A stretch of DNA of 64,000 nucleotides from Alicyclobacillus fructus (GTDB lineage: Bacteria; Bacillota; Bacilli; Alicyclobacillales; Alicyclobacillaceae). The stretch's first letter is position 1, and every line of letters begins with the position of its first letter. Shown here piece by piece: positions 46,552 through 54,595 of this stretch. Made by a program: the position numbers and the translations under genes. The stretch spans positions 1 to 64,000 of the forward strand of contig NZ_JAFMTY010000012.1 in NCBI RefSeq assembly GCF_017329605.1, written 5' to 3'. Under the pieces are notes generated by a model. It worked only from the letters and a program-made list of their open reading frames with translations, was not told where the DNA came from and did not search any database.

Positions 46552-47325
46552 TCACATGGCCGTCGTGCCGCCGTCCACCGCCAACACCTGGCCCGTCACA
46601 TAGTCCGACGCGGCGGACGCGAAGAATAGGGCCGCCCCCTTGAGGTCGTGCTCACCGCCGACCCGGCCGAGCGGCGTGCGCAGCTGAATGAGATTGCCTC
46701 CCCGCTCGAGCACGACTCGCGTCATCTTCGTCGGGAAGAACCCTGGCGCAATGGCGTTCACGTAGATGTGATACCGCGCCCACTTCACGGCGAGATCGCG
46801 CGTCATGGCGATGAGTCCGCCTTTCGAGGCCGCGTACCCGACCGCATCCAGCACTTCGGGCAAGGAGCCCCGCATGCCCGCCACGGACGCGATGTTGACG
46901 ATCTTGCCGCCGCCCTGGTCCTTCATGTGCCGGGCGACGCGCTGAGACATCAGGAACGCGCCCGTGAGGTTGGTCTGGATGACCTTCATCCAAGCGTCGT
47001 AGGGCATGTCGAGCGCCGGGGCGCCCCAGGACGTGCCGGAGTTGTTCACCAGGATGTCGATCCGGCCATACCGCGCGATGACCTCGTCCACAAGCGCTTG
47101 AATGGAGTCCTCGTTGGTCACGTCGAGCGGCAACGCGATGGCTTCACCGCCCGCCTGGGAGATTTCGCGCGCGACTTCTTCGCAGTTCTCGACGCGCCGC
47201 GAGCACAAAACCACGCGGGCGCCAGCCTCCGCGTATGCCTCGGCGATCTGCTGACCAAGGCCGCGGCCCCCACCAGTCACCACCGCCACCTTGCCATCGA
47301 GGCGAAACAGATCGAACACGCTCAT
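46552..47325 (-). CDS. SDR-family oxidoreductase
   Basis: Classical short-chain dehydrogenase of 257 residues: cofactor loop [10 protein letters not shown] (17-26), NNSG, catalytic Ser in SVAG, and YAASK (Tyr/Lys). Likely a 3-hydroxyacyl-CoA or gluconate-type dehydrogenase; NAD versus NADP unclear. ATG behind GGGAGGGGG. Position in the block suggests the oxidation of the 3-hydroxyacyl-CoA. Confidence 0.9.
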   Translation of the reverse strand: MSVFDLFRLDGKVAVVTGGGRGLGQQIAEAYAEAGARVVLCSRRVENCEEVAREISQAGGEAIALPLDVTNEDSIQALVDEVIARYGRIDILVNNSGTSWGAPALDMPYDAWMKVIQTNLTGAFLMSQRVARHMKDQGGGKIVNIASVAGMRGSLPEVLDAVGYAASKGGLIAMTRDLAVKWARYHIYVNAIAPGFFPTKMTRVVLERGGNLIQLRTPLGRVGGEHDLKGAALFFASAASDYVTGQVLAVDGGTTAM

Positions 47326-47355
47326 GCGCGAGCCCCCTCCCTCTCAAATCCGCGC

Positions 47356-47385
47356 GGCCGATCACGCCTGAAGGCGCGATCGGCC
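47356..47385 (-). terminator. Intercistronic hairpin between two SDR genes
   Basis: Stem GGCCGATC/GATCGGCC with inner CGCC/GGCG pairing. No T tract follows, so it is more likely an mRNA-stabilising hairpin or a partial terminator. Confidence 0.4.
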
Positions 47386-47391
47386 CATTGC

Positions 47392-48153
47392 TCAGCGATG
47401 GCGGCAGCCGTCGATATAGATGACCTGCCCCGATACATATGCGGAATCGTCGCTGGCGAAGAACGCGATGACGTTGGCCACGTCCTCCGGCTTGCCGGTG
47501 CGGCGAAGCGCAATCTGCTGCGACGCCGCCTGCTTGAAGGCCTCATAGTCCACGCCGATCCGCTCGGCCGTCGCCCGCGTCATGTCCGTCTCGATGAAGC
47601 CCGGCGCCACGGCGTTCACGCGGATGCCAAACGGCCCGAGTTCGATGGCCAGCGTACGCGTGAATCCTTGAATGCCCGCCTTCGCCGCGGAGTAGTTGGC
47701 CTGGCCGCGATTGCCAAGCGCCGACGTGCTCGAGAGGTTGATGATCTTGCCGGACTTCTGCTGCACCATGTACTTCTGGGCCGCCCGGCTGCAAAGAAAC
47801 GCGCCCTTGAGGTGAACGTTCATGACGGTATCCCAGTCTTCCTCGGTCATCTTGAAGAGCAGGTTGTCGCGGATGACGCCCGCGTTGTTCACCAGGATGT
47901 CGAGCCGGCCCCACTTCTGGACCACGGATTCGATGGCGCGCTCCACATCGTCCGCCTTCGTCACGTCGCACCCGACGCCGATGGCCTCGCCGCCGGCCTG
48001 GCGGATGGCCTCCACCGTATCCTTCGTCAACTCCTCCTTGATATCGAACACGGCGACCTTCGCGCCGTCCGCAGCCAGCCGCTTCGCCGTGGCCGCGCCA
48101 ATGCCTCGCGCAGCGCCCGTCACAATCGCAACTTGTCCATCCAACTTGCCCAT
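47392..48153 (-). CDS. FabG-like SDR, probable 3-oxoacyl/3-hydroxyacyl dehydrogenase
   Basis: A 253-residue SDR with TGAARGIGAAT (11-21), NNAGVIRDN, SSTSALGNRGQANYSAAKAG (Ser, Tyr, Lys triad) and PGFIETDMT, typical of FabG/PhaB enzymes. It would interconvert (R)-3-hydroxyacyl-CoA and 3-oxoacyl-CoA and so suits the R-specific MaoC pair. ATG at 48153 behind AGGGG. A strongly structured leader precedes it. Confidence 0.9.
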   Translation of the reverse strand: MGKLDGQVAIVTGAARGIGAATAKRLAADGAKVAVFDIKEELTKDTVEAIRQAGGEAIGVGCDVTKADDVERAIESVVQKWGRLDILVNNAGVIRDNLLFKMTEEDWDTVMNVHLKGAFLCSRAAQKYMVQQKSGKIINLSSTSALGNRGQANYSAAKAGIQGFTRTLAIELGPFGIRVNAVAPGFIETDMTRATAERIGVDYEAFKQAASQQIALRRTGKPEDVANVIAFFASDDSAYVSGQVIYIDGCRHR

Positions 48154-48178
48154 GTTCAAGCCCCTCTCCCATGCTCGA

Positions 48179-48234
48179 CGTATGGCTCGAGCGCCTCGCA
48201 AGCGCTCTCATGGCGCCAGAGCCATACGCCGGTA
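48179..48234 (-). promoter_or_regulatory. Nested palindromes upstream of the FabG-like gene
   Basis: Outer arms CGTATGGCTC (48179-48188) and GAGCCATACG (48217-48226) enclose a second inverted repeat GAGCGC/GCGCTC (48189-48194, 48202-48207). The right outer arm also takes part in a third palindrome CATAC-GCCG-GTATG (48221-48234). These pairings are mutually exclusive. It could be an operator or an attenuator-like leader. Confidence 0.5.
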
Positions 48235-48328
48235 TGATTGAATTTCCTCAACGTTCTCGCATATCGCACCATTATCGTAGCATACGAGATCGTGTTTTCA
48301 TAGATGAAATAGAGTTTCGGAACCGCGG

Positions 48329-49495
48329 TCAGGCATCGGCCTTGGTCCGCTCGTACTCCTTGTGAAGCTGTGCTGCAATGATATTCTTCTGGATTTCCGA
48401 GGTCCCTTCGTAGATCCTCGTGATGCGCGCGTCCCGGTAGAACCGCTCGATGGGATACTCCGCGATGAAGCCGAGTCCTCCGTGGATCTGCACCGCCTTG
48501 TCGGCGACGCGATTGTACACCTCGGATCCGTACAGTTTGAGCATCGCGGCCTCCTTGATGACGTTCATCTTCTGGTCCGTCATCCAGGCGACGCGATACA
48601 CGAACGTGCGCAACAGTTCGATTTCAAGCGCCATTTCCGCGAGGTAGTGTTGAATAATCTGCTGCTCGAAGATGGGCTTGCCAAACTGGATGCGCTCGTG
48701 GGCAAAGGCAAGCGATTTGTCCAGCAGATACTCACACGATCCCAGGCACCTTGCGGCAAGCCCCGCCCTTCCGTTGGCCAGGATCTTGAGCGCATTCACG
48801 TAGCCTTCGCCCTCTCGGCCGAGGACGTTCTCCTCCGGGACCTCCATGTCCTCGAAGAAGATCTGCGCCGTGTGCGATCCGTGCAGGCCCATCTTCTTTT
48901 CAATATGACCCACGCGAAATCCCGGAAAGTCGCGCTCGACGATAAATGAGGTGATCCCCTTCGGCCCCTTGGACGGATCCGTCACCGCCATGACCGTGAA
49001 CACGTGCGCATACGGCGCGTTGGTGATGTAGATCTTCTGCCCGTTGAGAATGTAGCGATCGCCCTTTTTGACGGCCGTCGTCTTAATTGCGGCGGCGTTC
49101 GAGCCAGCCTGGGGCTCCGTGAGCGCGAACGCGCCGATCCACTCGCCGGTCGCCATCTTGGGCAAGTACTTTTCCTTCTGTTCCTTGCTTCCGAATTCGA
49201 CGATCCCGACGGAGCCAATGCCGTTGTGCGCACCGATGATGGTGGTGTACCCATTGATGGTCTTGCCCAGTTCCTCGTAGATGACGCACTTGCCTAACAT
49301 GCTGAGCCCGATGCCGCCATACTCTTCAGGGATGCTGAGGCCAAACAACCCGAGCTCTTTCGACTTTTCCAGCACGCTGTCCGGCACCCGATCCTCTTCT
49401 TCGATCTGCATGGCGAGCGGCTCGACCTCGTGCTCCACAAAGTCGCGAATGGTCTGCCGCATCTCCTCGAGCTCCGATGGGAGGGTAAAATCCAC
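48329..49495 (-). CDS. Acyl-CoA dehydrogenase
   Basis: Canonical 388-residue enzyme of the short/medium-chain type: AFALTEPQAGSNAAAI, YITNAPYAHVF, RIQFGKPIFEQQ, QIHGGLGFIAEYPIERFYRDARI and the catalytic Glu in IYEGTSEIQ. Makes the trans-2-enoyl-CoA and passes electrons to ETF. The frame opens at 49513, but GTG at 49495 has GGAGGTG six nt upstream and is chosen. Confidence 0.94.
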   Translation of the reverse strand: MDFTLPSELEEMRQTIRDFVEHEVEPLAMQIEEEDRVPDSVLEKSKELGLFGLSIPEEYGGIGLSMLGKCVIYEELGKTINGYTTIIGAHNGIGSVGIVEFGSKEQKEKYLPKMATGEWIGAFALTEPQAGSNAAAIKTTAVKKGDRYILNGQKIYITNAPYAHVFTVMAVTDPSKGPKGITSFIVERDFPGFRVGHIEKKMGLHGSHTAQIFFEDMEVPEENVLGREGEGYVNALKILANGRAGLAARCLGSCEYLLDKSLAFAHERIQFGKPIFEQQIIQHYLAEMALEIELLRTFVYRVAWMTDQKMNVIKEAAMLKLYGSEVYNRVADKAVQIHGGLGFIAEYPIERFYRDARITRIYEGTSEIQKNIIAAQLHKEYERTKADA

Positions 49496-49620
49496 GCGAC
49501 TCACCTCCGTCATTTACGAATATGAAATCCGAGTTCAAATGAGAACTACACGGAACATGATAGCGGTTTCTGAGCCGGCGCGCAACGGGAAGGCGCGCCA
49601 TGCGCCTTTCGAAAGCCAAA

Positions 49621-49649
49621 GGCGCGCAGCTCGATGTGAGCCGCGCGCC
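49621..49649 (-). terminator. Terminator of the secreted SLH-like gene
   Basis: Stem GGCGCGC-GGCTC/GAGC-GCGCGCC with an ACATC loop, followed on the minus strand by TTTGGCTTTCG, 13 bp after the stop. Confidence 0.75.
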
Positions 49650-49661
49650 TCGCTGACCAGG

Positions 49662-51119
49662 TCAGTTGCCTGTGGCATTGCCCGTCGCGGTCGCGTTTGC
49701 AGTGGTATTGCCCGTTGAAGAGCCCGTGGAATTGGTTCCGTTTGCGGTGGCATTCCCCGGCGCATTGCCTGTGCCGCCACTCACGCTGTTTCCAGTGGCG
49801 TTGCCTGTGGAGGCACCGGTCGAATTGCCTGTCGAATTGCTCGACGTGGAATTCCCCTGAGAGCCTGGCGAACTCGGCCAGTTGGCGAGATTCAACCCGG
49901 CGGGCAAGGTCGGGACAAGGGTTTGATACTGGTAATTCGCTTTCGTCACGACTTGCACCTGAAGCGCCTGGATCGATTTCTGAGCGTCTGCCCCAAACGT
50001 TTGCGTCAAGGATGATCCAGACAGCGCCATCGAACAGAGCTCTTGTATCTGCGCGATGCGCGGAGAGCCGTTCGATGGATCGACAAAGACGCTCACCGTT
50101 CCCTTGATAGACTTCAAAAGCTGGGAGACATTCTCGCCCGGGGCCACCGCGCCGACGCTCCGCAGCGCTGACGCCATGGCTGGGGAGTTCGTATTCAACT
50201 GCCCGCGAAACACGTCCAGCCCATTCGACGTCCCTGCCCAAGTCACCTGCGTCAAGAGACCCTTCCATTGCAACAGGCTCTGCTCCAATGAGGCATCGGC
50301 TTGCGTCGTATTCGTCCAACTCGAGCCGTCCTCCTGGAGGTAATCGACGCCATCGTCGAAGACTTCCTGCAGGCTGTGAGATCCAGCAGCCGTGTGTACC
50401 GTCGCTTGGGCCACGCTGTACAGATGTGAACCGACGTGCATCTGTTCGGCGGAGATGGTGAATTGACTGCTCATCTGGTTGAGCAGCGTCTGGAGCTGAG
50501 ACTGAGCGCCGGGCTTGTTTTGAAGCGCTGGGCTCAGCTCGATTTTGAAACTTTCCGATTCGCTCAGCTGCATTTGAAGATACGGAGCGCTTGTGGACGC
50601 CTGGATGGCTTCGGACAGTTCCTCGCGCTTCGCGGGCGGCAGCGTCCACGAGCCCGGAAATGCCGCCAGGGCTTCTGCCAACCGCTTCATGTTGGATACA
50701 AACGCAGTCGCCTGCGATGCGCTTAAGACGCCCCCCGTGGATAAGAGTCCCTGCTCCTGCGCCCAGCCGAGCGGCGTCGTGCCGCCCAGCGTCACGTGGT
50801 ACAGTTTCGCCGCGATTTCCGCCGCCTGGGAAGCCGTGAGTGGATCATTCGCGCCGAATCGCTTCGCGGTATCCGATTTCGCCAACCCCAGTTCGATGGC
50901 TTTATGCACGTATCCCCAGAGCACCGACTTCGTGGGCACGTCCACATAGGGCGACTTCCCCGTCTTGTCCGGTTTGACCGCCGCTGTCTGCAGCAAGAGT
51001 TCCAAAAAAGCGCCCTTGGTCTCGACCACATCTGCGCTCGCAAGCGCAGGAACCATCGGCGACAACGTCGCGGCGATGCCTAGCGCGAAACCCCAATATC
51101 GCATGCTTCGCACGCCCAT
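49662..51119 (-). CDS. Secreted protein with an SLH-like domain and a Gly/Asn/Thr/Ser-rich tail
   Basis: A 485-residue exported protein. Signal peptide 1-29 (MRYWGFALGIAATLSPMVPALASA), then a stretch of about 85 residues (YVDVPTKSVLWGYVHKAIELGLAKS...FGANDPLTASQAAEIAAKLY) that resembles S-layer homology repeats. A helical middle part and a low-complexity C-terminus of GNSTG-like repeats (from about 415) follow. SLH domains bind wall polymers, so a cell-surface location is likely. It has no sortase signal. ATG at 51119 is close to GGGGG; later starts are possible. Confidence 0.75.
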   Translation of the reverse strand: MGVRSMRYWGFALGIAATLSPMVPALASADVVETKGAFLELLLQTAAVKPDKTGKSPYVDVPTKSVLWGYVHKAIELGLAKSDTAKRFGANDPLTASQAAEIAAKLYHVTLGGTTPLGWAQEQGLLSTGGVLSASQATAFVSNMKRLAEALAAFPGSWTLPPAKREELSEAIQASTSAPYLQMQLSESESFKIELSPALQNKPGAQSQLQTLLNQMSSQFTISAEQMHVGSHLYSVAQATVHTAAGSHSLQEVFDDGVDYLQEDGSSWTNTTQADASLEQSLLQWKGLLTQVTWAGTSNGLDVFRGQLNTNSPAMASALRSVGAVAPGENVSQLLKSIKGTVSVFVDPSNGSPRIAQIQELCSMALSGSSLTQTFGADAQKSIQALQVQVVTKANYQYQTLVPTLPAGLNLANWPSSPGSQGNSTSSNSTGNSTGASTGNATGNSVSGGTGNAPGNATANGTNSTGSSTGNTTANATATGNATGN

Positions 51120-51154
51120 GAACCCCCTAGTTCAGTTGGAATTTGTGTATCTCT

Positions 51155-51163
51155 ATTCTAGCA
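51155..51163 (-). promoter_or_regulatory. Possible extended -10 promoter of the secreted SLH-like gene
   Basis: TGCTAGAAT on the minus strand, about 36 bp before the start. The -35 region is poor. Confidence 0.4.
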
Positions 51164-51267
51164 TTGGTTGAGCAAGACCTGGAAGTCCATTTTTCAAGTT
51201 CCTCTTCTTTCGTCTGCTGGAGTGGCCAGGTCAGCCCATCGCAGCGCTCGCCCCGCCGCGATGGGCG

Positions 51268-51307
51268 TAAAAAGGAGCGATCACGCCCAAGGTGCGCGCG
51301 TGATCGC
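51268..51307 (-). terminator. Terminator of the alcohol dehydrogenase gene
   Basis: Ten-bp stem GCGATCACGC/GCGTGATCGC (arms 51298-51307 and 51277-51286), followed on the minus strand by TCCTTTTTACG. It lies about 55 bp after the dehydrogenase stop. Confidence 0.85.
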
Positions 51308-51362
51308 CCGTCGTCCATTGCGTGGTTCTCAGCTTAACTCGGCCGACACCCGGTCCGGAGCG

Positions 51363-52553
51363 TTAACTCGCCACCTCGCGCGTCACGCGCTGGATGATGG
51401 CGTCCGGCAAGCGGTACACGACGCCGGAAGGGTCTGCGTGCACGGCGTCGACCATCTTGCTGAGCTGCCGCTTGTCGAGCTGGAATGAAGCGAACGTATC
51501 CGGCAGGCCGACTTCCGCGCGAAGCGCGCGGATTCGCTCGATGAACGCCTGCAGCGCGGCATCCGGATCGGACGGCGGATCCATACCGAGTGCCGCCATA
51601 AACTCGCGAATGCGGGGCCGGTAAAAGGCGGGCATCGCAGCCATCACATTGGGAAGGAGCACGGCGTTGGCCAGCCCGTGAGGGATGCCGAACTTCGCGC
51701 CAAACGCGTGCGCCATGTTGTGCACGGGGATGGCGTTGAGCGCGAGGCTGAACGAAAGGATGGCCATGGTGCTCGCCATGAGCATGTTGGCGCGCGCCGT
51801 GAGGTCCTGCCCCTGGGCCACCGCCGTGGGCAAATGATCGAAGATCATGCGCGCCGATTGGATGGCATACGCGTCGGTGAACGGGTTTGCCTGCGGCGAG
51901 AAATACCCCTCGATGGCGTGCGTCAGCGCGTCGAAGCCGGTGAACGCGGTGATGGAAGGCGGCAGGCCGACGGTGAGTTCCGGATCGAGAATCGCGACGT
52001 CGGCGTTGATAAACGGATTGATCAGGTTGACTTTCACGCCGAGATCGTCGTGGAAAACCACGGCGATGGGCGACGCCTCGGCCCCGGTGCCCGCGGTGGT
52101 CGGCAGCGCCACGTGCGGAATGAAGATGGGCTGCGCCTCGGGCCACATCTCGAGCACATTCCCAAGAAGCGCGGGCCGGATGTCGGTGAGCCCATGATGG
52201 AGCATCCACTTGATGCCCTTCACGGTGTCGAGGACGCTGCCGCCACCGAGGGCAATGAGGCTGTCCGCCGCGCATTCGCGATAGGCGCGCGCAGCTTCAT
52301 TGATGAGATGCGCTTTGGCGTCCTGCTCGACGCGGTCGAACACACCTGCAATGGTGACGGGAGAGGGGACGAGATCGAACAATTCCAGGATCTTGTCGAG
52401 CAGCCCGGCACGGACGATGCCTGCATCCGTCACCACAAAGGCCCGCTTGCCGCCCAGCCCGCGCACGGTTTCGGGCAGCAACACGCGCGAGCCGACGCCG
52501 TTGGTGATGGTCGTCCGCGCCATGAATTGAAAGCCGGATCGAATGTAAGGCAT
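51363..52553 (-). CDS. Iron-containing (group III) alcohol dehydrogenase
   Basis: The 396-residue enzyme has a Rossmann-like N-domain with GGGSVLDTVK near 95, the ADH_iron signatures (LPTTAGTGAEASP, FDALTHAIEGY) and metal ligands including HNMAHAFGAKFGIPHG near 265-280. Interconverts an alcohol and aldehyde with NAD(P). ATG at 52553 has AGGTGG 8 nt upstream. It follows the aldehyde dehydrogenase gene at a 31-bp distance, so the pair should oxidise an alcohol to an acid. Confidence 0.92.
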   Translation of the reverse strand: MPYIRSGFQFMARTTITNGVGSRVLLPETVRGLGGKRAFVVTDAGIVRAGLLDKILELFDLVPSPVTIAGVFDRVEQDAKAHLINEAARAYRECAADSLIALGGGSVLDTVKGIKWMLHHGLTDIRPALLGNVLEMWPEAQPIFIPHVALPTTAGTGAEASPIAVVFHDDLGVKVNLINPFINADVAILDPELTVGLPPSITAFTGFDALTHAIEGYFSPQANPFTDAYAIQSARMIFDHLPTAVAQGQDLTARANMLMASTMAILSFSLALNAIPVHNMAHAFGAKFGIPHGLANAVLLPNVMAAMPAFYRPRIREFMAALGMDPPSDPDAALQAFIERIRALRAEVGLPDTFASFQLDKRQLSKMVDAVHADPSGVVYRLPDAIIQRVTREVAS

Positions 52554-52584
52554 GCGCTTCACCACCTATGGAAAGTTGAACGCG

Positions 52585-54120
52585 TCAGCCGCGGTGTGAA
52601 AGGACGATGGAGAACCAATGTCGGTTTTCCGGCTCATGCACGAGAGAAGCGTGGACATGCTTAAGCTGCGTGTACTCGTCGAGGGCGTAGGGGCCAATTT
52701 CCCGCCCGAAACCGCTCATCTTGTAGCCGCCGAACGGCGCATCGCTGCGGAACATGTGCCAGTCGTTGATCCAGATGGTTCCCGCGCGAATCTCGCGGGC
52801 CACGCGATAGGCCTGATTGAGATCGCGCGTCCAGACACCGCCCGCAAGCCCGTACACGGTGTCGTTGGCCAGCCGGATTGCCTCGTCCACGTCCTGCGCC
52901 TTCATCACCGCGAGCACAGGGCCGAAAATCTCCTCCTGCGCGATCTTCATGCGGTTGTCGACGTCGGCGAAGATGGTCGGCTGCACGAAGTACCCGCCGT
53001 CCAGTCCCGGGCCCGTGGCGCGCTCTCCGCCGCACACAAGCCTTGCACCTTCGGCCTTGCCGGATTCGATGTAACCGAGAATCGTCTTCAGCTGCGATTC
53101 GGAAATGATGGGCCCCATGCCCACCTTGTCGTCGAGCGGATTGCCAAGCTTGATCTTGGATGCCTCCGCCGCCAACCGCTCGACCACCTCGTCGTAGATA
53201 TCTTGGTGGACGATCACGCGCGTCCCACACTCGCACACCTGCCCGCTGTGCAGAAATACGCCGAAAAGAATGCCGGGAATGGCCAGGTCGAGATCGGCAT
53301 CGGGCAGAACAATGGCCGGCGACTTGCCGCCGAGTTCGAGCGTGACGCGCTTGATGCCCTCCGCGGCGAGCTGCATGATCCGCTTGCCCACCTCGGTGGA
53401 TCCGGTGAACGCCACCTTGTCGACCTCCGGATGTGTGACGAGCGCTTCGCCCACGGAGCCGCCCGGCCCGGTGACGACGTTGAACACGCCTTTGGGCAGA
53501 CCGGCCTGCATCGCAAGTTCAGCGAGCTTCAGCGTGGAAAGCGGCGTATTCGACGCCGGTTTCAGAACGATGGAGTTGCCCATGGCGAGCGCGGGTGCGA
53601 GCTTCCACATGGCGAGGATGAGCGGATAGTTCCACGCCGTGATCCCAGCGCACACGCCTACCGGCTCCCGCCACACCTGGTTGTGGCTCGGCTGGGGGAA
53701 CGGTCGGACGGGCAAGGTGCGCGAGTACTCATACGCCTGCGCGAACTTGGCCGTTTGTTGCAGCAGGTCGACAATCAGCATGATGTCGGCGTTGGATACG
53801 CGCCGGACCGTGGCGCCTGAGGTCAAGATTTCTAAGAAGGCGATCTCCTGCGCGTGTTGCACGATGAGGTCCGCAAACCGGATGAGCACTTCGGCCCGCT
53901 CGTGCGGCTTCGCCCGCGACCACTCGCCGCTTTCGAACGCCCGGCGAGCGGATTTCACGGCGCGATCCACGTCGCGCGCGTCCGACTTGGCCACACGGGC
54001 GCACGGCTGGCCCGTGGCCGGGTTGATGACCTCGAAAAACGCACCGCTTTCAGCGAAGGTATACGCCCCGTCGATGAACATGCCGTATTCCGGCAGCTTG
54101 ACCTCGGTCGTGGTCACCAT
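52585..54120 (-). CDS. Aldehyde dehydrogenase family protein
   Basis: A 511-residue NAD(P)-dependent enzyme: AWNYPLILAMWKLAPAL, FTGSTEVGKRIM, the general base Glu in LELGGKSP (near 270) and the nucleophilic Cys in SGQVCECGTR (near 300). Closest in style to betaine/aliphatic aldehyde dehydrogenases. ATG at 54120 overlaps the stop of the upstream coiled-coil gene and follows GAGGAGGGGG. Confidence 0.94.
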   Translation of the reverse strand: MVTTTEVKLPEYGMFIDGAYTFAESGAFFEVINPATGQPCARVAKSDARDVDRAVKSARRAFESGEWSRAKPHERAEVLIRFADLIVQHAQEIAFLEILTSGATVRRVSNADIMLIVDLLQQTAKFAQAYEYSRTLPVRPFPQPSHNQVWREPVGVCAGITAWNYPLILAMWKLAPALAMGNSIVLKPASNTPLSTLKLAELAMQAGLPKGVFNVVTGPGGSVGEALVTHPEVDKVAFTGSTEVGKRIMQLAAEGIKRVTLELGGKSPAIVLPDADLDLAIPGILFGVFLHSGQVCECGTRVIVHQDIYDEVVERLAAEASKIKLGNPLDDKVGMGPIISESQLKTILGYIESGKAEGARLVCGGERATGPGLDGGYFVQPTIFADVDNRMKIAQEEIFGPVLAVMKAQDVDEAIRLANDTVYGLAGGVWTRDLNQAYRVAREIRAGTIWINDWHMFRSDAPFGGYKMSGFGREIGPYALDEYTQLKHVHASLVHEPENRHWFSIVLSHRG

Positions 54121-54569
54121 GCCCGTTCCCCCTCCTCTGGCCCTTCGATACTCGCTGCAAGCGATTGCACCATCTCGCGAAGCTCAGCGACTTGTTTCTG
54201 CAGGTTTTCGATCTCGCGGCGAATGCGGGCCAGTTCGGCGTGATCGGCCTGGTTTTGCCGATTGCGCGCCATGCGGGCCTGCATCAGCCACTTGAAGATG
54301 ATTTGATTCGAATAGTCCTGCGCCACCATGTCGCGCAGCGCGTCCTCGAGCGTCTCGCGCTTTCCGCGCGGCCCGTGATCTTTGCCATACAGCAGATGAC
54401 GCTCCAGGATCTTCGGGATCTCCGGGTTGTTCGGCCCGCCGCTCTGTTTGTAAAACGCCTCAATCCGCTTTTGCATCGTCAGTTGTTCTTCGTCGTGGCG
54501 AGAAAGCGGAGGACGGCCCCCCGAGGCTGCCAGCTGTCCGGGATCCCGCGATTGAAATTGCACTGCCAT
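54114..54569 (-). CDS. Coiled-coil protein of unknown function
   Basis: A 151-residue protein: a flexible, Gln/Ser-rich start, a helical middle (KRIEAFYKQSGG, PKILERHLLYGKDHG) and a clear C-terminal coiled coil (about 100-140: ELARIRREIENLQKQVAELREMVQSL in parts). No family recognised. ATG at 54569 behind GAGGGG. It lies between the UbiB-type kinase gene and the aldehyde dehydrogenase gene, probably co-transcribed with both. Confidence 0.7.
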   Translation of the reverse strand: MAVQFQSRDPGQLAASGGRPPLSRHDEEQLTMQKRIEAFYKQSGGPNNPEIPKILERHLLYGKDHGPRGKRETLEDALRDMVAQDYSNQIIFKWLMQARMARNRQNQADHAELARIRREIENLQKQVAELREMVQSLAASIEGPEEGERAW

Positions 54570-54595
54570 GCCCACCCCTCCCATGCCGTGGCGAT

